In this document: positions 7,020-12,556 of the stretch, in pieces | Position numbering within the stretch: position 1 is the first letter of the stretch | How the letters are laid out: each line of letters begins with the position of its first letter | Assembly (NCBI GenBank): GCA_023717585.1 | Contig: JAMQPJ010000068.1 | Location: 1 to 15,158, forward strand | Length of the DNA: 15,158 nucleotides | From: Thermoanaerobaculia bacterium | GTDB taxonomy: Bacteria; Acidobacteriota; Thermoanaerobaculia; UBA5066 | Direction: 5' to 3' | Translations under genes and position numbers: made by a program | Notes under the pieces: generated by a model | Seen by the model: the letters and a program-made list of their open reading frames with translations, nothing else | Told to the model about the DNA's origin: nothing | The model's database searches: none

Positions 7020-7844
7020 ATGAGAATCGATCTCCGAATGGAGGTTTCGAGCGTCGTTCTCGCGGGAATGCTGGCGATTGCACCGGCCGGTTTCTCACAG
7101 GGCCTGCCGCCCACGAGTACGCGAACGCCGACGCGGACAGCGACAGTTACGGCGACCTTGACGCCGACGCGGACAGCGACCTCAACGTCGACGCGGACAG
7201 CGACAGGTACCGCGACCTCAACGTCGACGCGGACAGCGACAGGCACCGCGACCTCGACGTCGACGCGGACAGCGACAGGTACGGCGACCTTGACGCCGAC
7301 GCGGACAGCGACAGGTACAGCGACCTCGACGCCGACGCCGACAACGACAGGTACAGTGACCTCGACGCCGACGCGGACAGCTACCTCAACGCCGGCGTTA
7401 TCAGCGACATCGACGCCGACACCAACGTTCACGCCGACCATGACTCCCACGCCGCTCCAGAACGGAGCAACCTTCCACGACCTGCCGCCCTGTCGCGTTC
7501 TCGACACGCGCAACGCCTCGGGGCCGGACGCGGCGGCGCCGGTGCTGGCTGCGGCCTTTTCGCGCGTGCTGTCTCCCGCGGGGAGGTGCGGAATTCCGGC
7601 CTCGGCGACCGCGCTGTCCGTCAACGTGACGGTCACCAGCCCCACGGCCGCAGGTTCCCTGGTTTTCTATCCAGGTGACGCCGCGGTACCGAACGCGAGC
7701 ACGATCTCCTTCGGGCCGGGACAGACCCGTGCAAACAACACGATTCTCAAGATGGCGGAAAACGGGAGCGCGACCGTAGGCGTCTTCAACAGCGCGCCCG
7801 GTTCCGTTCACCTCATCGTGGACGTCAACGGCTATTTTCAGTAG
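7020..7844 (+). CDS. Secreted protein with Thr/Pro/Arg repeat linker and C-terminal beta domain
   Basis: 274 aa, function unknown. Residues 1-27 look like a signal peptide (hydrophobic VVLAGMLAIAPAG, probable cleavage near GFS-QG). Residues 32-146 are almost entirely T, P, S, A and R in repeats such as TRTATGTATSTS, a typical extended, possibly O-glycosylated, wall-spanning linker. Residues 150-274 form a compact domain opening PPCRVLDTRNASGP, with C158 and C190 available for a disulfide, then SVNVTVTSPTAAG and closing SVHLIVDVNGYFQ. That C-terminal domain type is common at the ends of exported proteins of soil bacteria, to my knowledge without a defined role. The start at 7020 is chosen for the complete signal peptide and the promoter 10 nt upstream; an ATG at 7038 is the alternative. 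It is probably transcribed alone, since a hairpin follows and pheA has its own -10-like box. Confidence 0.8.
   Translation: MRIDLRMEVSSVVLAGMLAIAPAGFSQGLPPTSTRTPTRTATVTATLTPTRTATSTSTRTATGTATSTSTRTATGTATSTSTRTATGTATLTPTRTATGTATSTPTPTTTGTVTSTPTRTATSTPALSATSTPTPTFTPTMTPTPLQNGATFHDLPPCRVLDTRNASGPDAAAPVLAAAFSRVLSPAGRCGIPASATALSVNVTVTSPTAAGSLVFYPGDAAVPNASTISFGPGQTRANNTILKMAENGSATVGVFNSAPGSVHLIVDVNGYFQ
7113..7457 (+). repeat. 36-bp tandem repeats within the Thr-rich linker
   Basis: The core (about 7183-7330) repeats a 36-bp unit containing ACGCGGACAGCGACAGG, encoding TRTATGTATSTS, with one to a few base changes per copy. Flanking units are degenerate versions with 18- or 24-bp subperiods. The unit is a multiple of three, so gain or loss of copies keeps the frame and changes only linker length. 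Confidence 0.9.
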
Positions 7845-7867
7845 CGAAGCGCGTCGGGCGAGAGTCG

Positions 7868-7896
7868 CGCGGAGCAGGGCCCGAGCACGCTCCGCG
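7868..7896 (+). terminator. Hairpin after the repeat-protein gene
   Basis: CGCGGAGC (7868-7875) and GCTCCGCG (7889-7896) form a perfect 8-bp stem with a 13-nt loop, 23 nt after the stop codon. It is not followed directly by a T-run (the next T6 is at 7931-7936), so it is not a classic intrinsic terminator. It may still act as a 3' end or stability element. Confidence 0.35.
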
Positions 7897-7999
7897 TAAG
7901 CCGGGGACAGAACTCGCTGAATGGCGGGCGTTTTTTGCTCGTCGTCGGGCAAAGCGCATGCGTGTACGCGTCCATGCGTCTCCGCGTCTGTTCGCCCGG

Positions 8000-8005
8000 T
8001 AAGAT
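8000..8005 (+). promoter_or_regulatory. Possible -10 box (TAAGAT) of the pheA cluster
   Basis: TAAGAT lies 9 nt before the pheA ATG. The gap (GCCCTCTCC) is pyrimidine-rich and has no Shine-Dalgarno, so a leaderless or near-leaderless transcript is suggested. No consensus -35 is seen 17 nt upstream. Confidence 0.45.
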
Positions 8006-8014
8006 GCCCTCTCC

Positions 8015-9202
8015 ATGGAAGAGCTCGAGATCCTGAGGCAGCGCATCGACGAGACGGACCGCCGTCTCCTCGAAACGCTGGCCGCACGCCTCGCGCACGT
8101 CGCCGAGGTGGGGCGCCTGAAAGCGAAGGGCGGTCCGTTCCTGCGCGACTTCGACCGCGAGGCACGGCTCCTGGCCCGCGTCGAGTCCATCGCCCGCGAG
8201 CTGGGCCTCGACCCCTTTCGCGCAACGGAGATCTTCCGCGAGGTCATCGCCATGTCCGTGAAGGTCCAGGAGGAGACGCTCCTCGACCGGAAGGTCAAAG
8301 AGCGCGCCCTCGGCAACGCGAACCGCGTTTCGTTCCAGGGCGCCGAAGGTGCGTACAGCCATCTCGCCGCGCGAAAGTACTTCGGCGACCGCGAGGGCAC
8401 GATGGAATTCACGGGCTTTCCGACTTTCTCGCGGGCGCTCTTCGAGGCCGAGTCCGGCGAGGCCGGGTATGCGCTCCTCCCGATCGAGAACACGACGGCC
8501 GGCTCGATCAACGAGACCTACGACCTGCTCCGGCACACGGAGCTGAAGATCGTGGGCGAGGAGATCCTCGAGGTCCGCCATTGCCTCCTCGGCCTGCCCG
8601 GATCTTCCCTGACCGGCATCACGCGCGTCGCCTCGCATCCCCAGGCGCTCGCGCAGTGCACCCGTTTCCTCGCCCAGCTTCCGGGCGTGACGGCGGTGCC
8701 TTTCGTCGACACCGCGGAGGCCGCCAGCCACGTGAAGGAGACGGGCGACGTCGCGTTCGCCGCGATCGCCTCCGAGGAGGCCGGGCAGCGCCACTCTCTG
8801 GACGTCCTGAAGCGCGACATCGCCGATCAGGAGGACAACTGGACGCGCTTCGTGGTCGTCTCGGCGCTCGCCTTGACGCCCGACCCGCGCATCCCGACGA
8901 AGACCTCGCTCGTCTTCTCCACTCCCCATCGTCACGGCGCGCTCGCGCATTGCCTGAACTTTCTCGACGCTCACGGCCTCAACCTCACGAAGCTCGAGTC
9001 GCGTCCCGTGCCGCGCCACCCCTGGGAATACCTCTTCTACGTGGACTTCGAGGGCGCCGAGACCGAGGACGCGGCCGCGCGGGCCATCGCTTCCCTGACC
9101 GCCGAATGCCCGTATCTCAAAGTGCTCGGCTCCTATCCGGCCCGCACGACGAAGAGCGGCCGCGTGGACCGCCTTCCCTCGGGCCAGGGGAGGACCGAAT
9201 GA
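8015..9202 (+). CDS. pheA: P-protein: chorismate mutase / prephenate dehydratase
   Basis: Bifunctional cytoplasmic enzyme of phenylalanine synthesis (chorismate to prephenate to phenylpyruvate), 395 aa, normal length. The chorismate mutase domain (1-90) is of the AroQ helical type. Every catalytic residue known from E. coli aligns: R8, R25, K36, D45, R48, E49, S81 and Q85. The prephenate dehydratase domain (about 103-282) shows FQGAEGAYS (107-115), ENTTAGSI (158-165), ASHPQAL (206-212) and the catalytic Thr in NWTRF (275-279). The C-terminal ACT domain (about 295-372) has the ESRP motif (328-331) that forms the phenylalanine feedback site. The start gives the standard CM N-terminus; no Shine-Dalgarno precedes it, but a TAAGAT box lies 9 nt upstream. 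Its TGA overlaps the next gene's ATG (ATGA), implying translational coupling to the DAHP synthase. Confidence 0.96.
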   Translation: MEELEILRQRIDETDRRLLETLAARLAHVAEVGRLKAKGGPFLRDFDREARLLARVESIARELGLDPFRATEIFREVIAMSVKVQEETLLDRKVKERALGNANRVSFQGAEGAYSHLAARKYFGDREGTMEFTGFPTFSRALFEAESGEAGYALLPIENTTAGSINETYDLLRHTELKIVGEEILEVRHCLLGLPGSSLTGITRVASHPQALAQCTRFLAQLPGVTAVPFVDTAEAASHVKETGDVAFAAIASEEAGQRHSLDVLKRDIADQEDNWTRFVVVSALALTPDPRIPTKTSLVFSTPHRHGALAHCLNFLDAHGLNLTKLESRPVPRHPWEYLFYVDFEGAETEDAAARAIASLTAECPYLKVLGSYPARTTKSGRVDRLPSGQGRTE

Positions 9203-10320
9203 TCGTCCTTCTGGACCCCGTTCTCGCCGCCAACGCGGCCGCCGAGCGCAACCTCCTGGACACGCTGCGCGGCCTGCCCGGGATCGCAGTGCGGGTGCAT
9301 CGCGTGAAGGGCGCCCAGAAGACCGTGACCGAGGTCTACCTGATCGGCGACACGCATCATCTCGCGATCGAGGACATCGCCGTCCTGCCCGGCGTCGAGC
9401 GCGTCGTGCGCGTCTCCGAGGAGTACCGCGTTCTCGGGCGCCACAAGGACGACCGGCGCGCGAGCGGCTTCACGTACAACGGCGTGGAGTTCTCGCAGGA
9501 CAACCTGAACGTTTTCGCGGGCCTCTGCGCCGTCGACACGAACGAGAACGTCGAGGCCATGTTCCGCGCCCTCCGGAGCTTCTCACTCACGACGACGCGG
9601 ATGGGCGCCTACAAGCCGCGCACGAGCCCCTACGCGTTCCAGGGGCACGGCAAGACCTGCCTCAAGGACGTGTTCACGCTCGCGGGCAAATACGGCATTC
9701 GCGTCATCGCGATGGAGGTGACGCACGAGAGCCACGTCGACGAGATCGCCGAGTGCCTCGAGAAGACGGGAAAGCCCACCGGCGTCATGCTCCAGATCGG
9801 CACGCGCAACATCCAGAACTTCGAGCTCCTGAAGGCCGTGGGCCGGCAGCCGGAGTTTCCCGTCCTCGTGAAGCGCGGTTTCGGCATCACGCTGAACGAA
9901 TCGCTCAATGCCGCCGAATACCTCGCGAGCGAAGGCAAGTCGCAGATCGTCTTCGGTCTCAGGGGAGTCAAGACGAACCTCGGCGACCCGCACCGGAATC
10001 TCGTCGATTTCGCGCTCGTGCCGGTCGTCAAGCGCCTCACGCGCCTCCCCGTGTGCATCGACCCCTCCCACTCGGTCGGTTCGCGCGAGCGCGCGCCGGA
10101 CGGCATCCTCGACCTCATGCACGTCACGGCGCAGGGCGTCGTCGCGGGGGCGAACATGGTGCTCGTGGACTTCCATCCCCACCCCGCAAAGGCCCTGGTC
10201 GACGGCCCGCAGGCGCTGCTCCTCTCGGAGCTCGGCTGGTTTCTCGAGGACGTGGCCCTCGCGCGCGAGACCTGGCAGAAGCGCTCGGCCCTCGCGAAGA
10301 GGCACGCGGCCGCCGGATGA
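9199..10320 (+). CDS. Type I-beta DAHP synthase, divergent active site
   Basis: Probable 3-deoxy-7-phosphoheptulonate synthase, condensing PEP and erythrose 4-phosphate at the entry to the shikimate pathway; 373 aa. Residues 1-85 form the ferredoxin-like N-terminal regulatory domain of the I-beta class; the TIM barrel follows. Recognisable motifs are AGLCAVDT (107-114) with metal-ligand C110, GAYKPRTSPYAFQG (136-149), IGTRNIQNFELL (200-211), DPSH (288-291) with metal-ligand H291, and DG-Q (335-338). Several family-invariant positions differ: AGPC is AGLC, RGGAYKP is RMGAYKP, ERG is LRG (254-256), and the metal-ligand Glu before the 'H-P' motif is D324 in LVDFHPHP. GGGGAGGA (9187-9194) sits 4 nt before the ATG, which overlaps the pheA stop; the frame is open further upstream inside pheA but that part is not coding. 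Fold is secure; catalytic competence, or another substrate, is open. Confidence 0.87.
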   Translation: MIVLLDPVLAANAAAERNLLDTLRGLPGIAVRVHRVKGAQKTVTEVYLIGDTHHLAIEDIAVLPGVERVVRVSEEYRVLGRHKDDRRASGFTYNGVEFSQDNLNVFAGLCAVDTNENVEAMFRALRSFSLTTTRMGAYKPRTSPYAFQGHGKTCLKDVFTLAGKYGIRVIAMEVTHESHVDEIAECLEKTGKPTGVMLQIGTRNIQNFELLKAVGRQPEFPVLVKRGFGITLNESLNAAEYLASEGKSQIVFGLRGVKTNLGDPHRNLVDFALVPVVKRLTRLPVCIDPSHSVGSRERAPDGILDLMHVTAQGVVAGANMVLVDFHPHPAKALVDGPQALLLSELGWFLEDVALARETWQKRSALAKRHAAAG

Positions 10321-11096
10321 ACGTCCGGCGCCCCGGAATGCGGATCGCGTTCATGGCCGACATTCACGCGAATCGCGAGGCGCTCGAGGCGTGCCTCGCG
10401 CACGCGCAAGACCAGCACGCAGACTGCCTCTTCTTCCTGGGCGATTACGTGAACTACGGCGCCGATCCCGAATGGGTCGTTCAGGCGCTCATGGAACACG
10501 TCGAAAAGGGCGGAATCGCGCTCCGCGGAAACCACGACGCGGCCATCGGCGAGTGGGGCGGGTCGATGGACCCGCCCGCGGAGGTCGCCCTGGAGTGGAC
10601 GCGGAACCAGCTCGGAACCGCGCATCGCGCATTCCTCGCGGGGCTGCCTCTGACGCACGTGGAGGACGGCTTCCTGTGCGTTCACGCGGACGCCGCCGCG
10701 CCTTCCGATTGGTCGTACGTGACGGACGCCGAGGACGCCGCGCGCTCGCTCCGTGCGACGACCGAGCGCCTCACGCTGTGCGGGCACGTGCACAAGCCCG
10801 CGCTCTACAACGTGCCGGATGCCCCCGGCGCCGCGCGCGCCTCGAAGACGACGGCGTTCCGGCCCGCTGCGGGCATCCCGGTGCCCCTCCTTCCGCGGCG
10901 CCGCTGGCTCGCGATCGTGGGGTCCGTCGGCCAGCCGCGCGACGGCAATCCGTCCGCCGCCTACGCCCTGCTCGACACCGCCCGGGCCGAGATCACGACC
11001 TTTCGCGTGGCGTACGACATCGACGCCGCGGCCGAGAAGATCCGCGCCGCGGGCCTCCCCGCGATGCTCGCCGAGCGTCTGCGGTGGGGACTCTGA
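10317..11096 (+). CDS. Calcineurin-like metallophosphoesterase
   Basis: 259-aa cytoplasmic phosphoesterase with a complete dinuclear metal site: D15 and H17 (ADIHANR), D43 (GDYVNYG), N72 and H73 (GNHD), H123 (CVHAD), H157 and H159 (CGHVH). The closing 'GSVGQPRDGNPSAAYALLD' is typical of the YfcE/MJ0936-like and ApaH/PrpA-like single-domain group. Such enzymes hydrolyse phosphodiesters, dinucleoside polyphosphates or phosphoproteins, and the sequence does not decide which. The ATG at 10317 overlaps the upstream TGA (ATGA), so I prefer it; an ATG at 10338 (MRIAFMADIH) is the alternative and closer to the usual family N-terminus. There is no Shine-Dalgarno, consistent with coupling. The kinase gene begins 5 nt after its stop, so a kinase/phosphatase pair is conceivable but unproven. 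Confidence 0.9.
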   Translation: MNVRRPGMRIAFMADIHANREALEACLAHAQDQHADCLFFLGDYVNYGADPEWVVQALMEHVEKGGIALRGNHDAAIGEWGGSMDPPAEVALEWTRNQLGTAHRAFLAGLPLTHVEDGFLCVHADAAAPSDWSYVTDAEDAARSLRATTERLTLCGHVHKPALYNVPDAPGAARASKTTAFRPAAGIPVPLLPRRRWLAIVGSVGQPRDGNPSAAYALLDTARAEITTFRVAYDIDAAAEKIRAAGLPAMLAERLRWGL

Positions 11097-11101
11097 CGCG
11101 G

Positions 11102-12541
11102 ATGGCGACGAATCCGATCCAGAAGGGCGCGACGATCGACGGCTTCCTCGTCGGCGAGCTCCTCCACACGGGCGGCATGGCGGCGCTGCGCGCGGTCACG
11201 CGGCCCGACATCCGGATGCCGATCCTCATGAAGATTCCCACGATGCTCGAGGGCGACGACCCCGCGGCCATCGTCGGCTTCGAGATGGAGCAGATGATCC
11301 TGCCGCGGCTTTCCGGCATCCACGTGCCGAGATTCGTCGCCGCGAGCGACTTTTCGGTCCACCCCTACATCGTCATGGAGCGCATCGCCGGTCGGACGCT
11401 GTTCCGCCGCCTGGGTGACCTGCCGCTCCCCTACGCGGAGGTCGCGGCGATCGGCGCCAGGGTCGCGGTCGCGCTCGACGACCTGCACCGCCAGCACGTC
11501 GTCCACTTCGACGTCAAGCCTTCGAACATCGTGATGCGCGACGGCACCGGCGACGTCGCGCTCGTGGACTTCGGGCTCGCGCACCACGATCAGCTTCCGG
11601 ATCTCATGGGAGAGCAGTTCCGGGTTCCTTACGGGACCGCGCCTTACATGGCGCCCGAGCAGGTCCTCGGCGACCGGCGCGACGCGCGGAGCGACCTCTT
11701 CGCGCTCGGCGTGCTGCTCTACTTCTTCTCGACGGGAGTGCGGCCCTTTGGCGACCCGAGGGGCAAACGCGGGCTCGAGCGGCGGCTCTGGCGCGATCCG
11801 GTCCCGCCGCGCAAACGCCGGCCCGATTTTCCGCCCTGGTTGCAGGAGATCGTTCTTCGCTGCCTCGAGGCGGACCCCGCCAGGCGCTATCCCACGGCGG
11901 CCCAGCTCGCCTTCGATCTCTCGCACCCCGAGGAGACCAAGCTGACGGGGCGCTCGGAGCGGCTGAGACGGGACCCATGGAGCGCCGTGATCCGGCGCCG
12001 CTTCCATCCCGCCTTCGCCCGCCCGGCGCAACGGCAAGCCGTCGCGGCACAGGTTTCGACGGCGCCCATCGTCGCTCTCGCCATCGACCTCGCCGAGGGC
12101 TCGGACCCGCTTCACGAGGCCTTGCGCGTCACCGTCAGGCGCATCCTCGAAACTCTGCCGGACGCGCGTTTCGCGTGCGTGAACGTCCTGAAACAGCACC
12201 GGATCGCGCTCGACACGACGCTCGACGAGGAGGGCCGGAGCAAGCACCTGAAACGGCTCGTGGAGCTCAAGCTCTGGGCGCAGCCGCTGTCGGAGCTCCA
12301 GAACAGGATCACCTTTCACGTCCTGGAGGCCACCGACCCGGCCGCGGCGCTCCTCGAATACGTGCGCACGAATCGCGTGGACCACATCGTGATGGGCGCG
12401 CGGGCGAACTCCGCCATGCGCGCCCTCCTCGGCAGCGTGTCGCAGGAGGTCGTGGCGAAGGCTCCGTGCACCGTGACCGTCGTCCGGCTCCCCCGGCCGT
12501 TCGATACGAACGCCGAGGATTCTCCGGGCGAGACCCGCTGA
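11102..12541 (+). CDS. Ser/Thr protein kinase fused to a universal stress protein domain
   Basis: 479 aa. The kinase domain (about 12-275, Hanks type) shows a degenerate glycine loop LLHTGGMAALRAV, VAIK-type lysine K44 (ILMKIP), catalytic loop HFDVKPSN (135-142; D137, K139, N142), DFG (156-158), APE in YMAPEQ (184-186) and RSDLFALG with D198. The Arg of HRD is Phe, making it a 'non-RD' kinase, a class often not controlled by activation-loop phosphorylation. A basic linker (282-315) leads to a UspA-like domain (about 321-463) ending MGARANSAMRALLGSVSQEV and TVTVVRL, which resembles the ATP-binding motif G-x2-G-x9-G-S/T but has Ala for the second Gly. No membrane helix is present, so it is cytoplasmic, unlike PknB-type receptors. 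The start at 11102 precedes the first homologous residues. The open frame upstream overlaps other genes and is not coding. Targets are unknown. Confidence 0.9.
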   Translation: MATNPIQKGATIDGFLVGELLHTGGMAALRAVTRPDIRMPILMKIPTMLEGDDPAAIVGFEMEQMILPRLSGIHVPRFVAASDFSVHPYIVMERIAGRTLFRRLGDLPLPYAEVAAIGARVAVALDDLHRQHVVHFDVKPSNIVMRDGTGDVALVDFGLAHHDQLPDLMGEQFRVPYGTAPYMAPEQVLGDRRDARSDLFALGVLLYFFSTGVRPFGDPRGKRGLERRLWRDPVPPRKRRPDFPPWLQEIVLRCLEADPARRYPTAAQLAFDLSHPEETKLTGRSERLRRDPWSAVIRRRFHPAFARPAQRQAVAAQVSTAPIVALAIDLAEGSDPLHEALRVTVRRILETLPDARFACVNVLKQHRIALDTTLDEEGRSKHLKRLVELKLWAQPLSELQNRITFHVLEATDPAAALLEYVRTNRVDHIVMGARANSAMRALLGSVSQEVVAKAPCTVTVVRLPRPFDTNAEDSPGETR

Positions 12542-12547
12542 TACTCT
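12539..12547 (+). promoter_or_regulatory. Possible extended -10 promoter (TGATACTCT) of tnaA
   Basis: TGA-TACTCT matches the TGn plus TAnnnT pattern, and its TGA is also the stop codon of the kinase gene. Nine nt (TCTTTTCGC-like, pyrimidine-rich) separate it from the tnaA ATG, with no Shine-Dalgarno. tnaA may therefore have its own leaderless transcript besides read-through from the cluster. Confidence 0.45.
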
Positions 12548-12556
12548 CTTTTCGCT

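Noticed and set aside
7113..7457. CRISPR-like or satellite repeat
   Set aside because: The units are contiguous without unique spacers, in-frame, and encode a Thr-rich linker within an exported protein.
6677..7645. Minus-strand open frame (322 codons) with Val/Gly repeats
   Set aside because: It runs through both tRNA genes and is the antisense of the Thr-rich repeats. The plus-strand frame has a signal peptide, promoter and C-terminal domain.
7931..7953. Intrinsic terminator at the T6 run before pheA
   Set aside because: On the plus strand the T-run comes before the hairpin, not after it. On the minus strand no T-run follows the hairpin.
7921..9198. Upstream extension of the DAHP synthase frame
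   Set aside because: This stretch overlaps pheA in another frame and has no similarity to anything. The ATG at 9199 has a ribosome site and gives the normal N-terminal domain.
9908..11101. Upstream extension of the kinase frame
   Set aside because: It overlaps the DAHP synthase and phosphoesterase genes out of frame. Kinase sequence begins just after the ATG at 11102.
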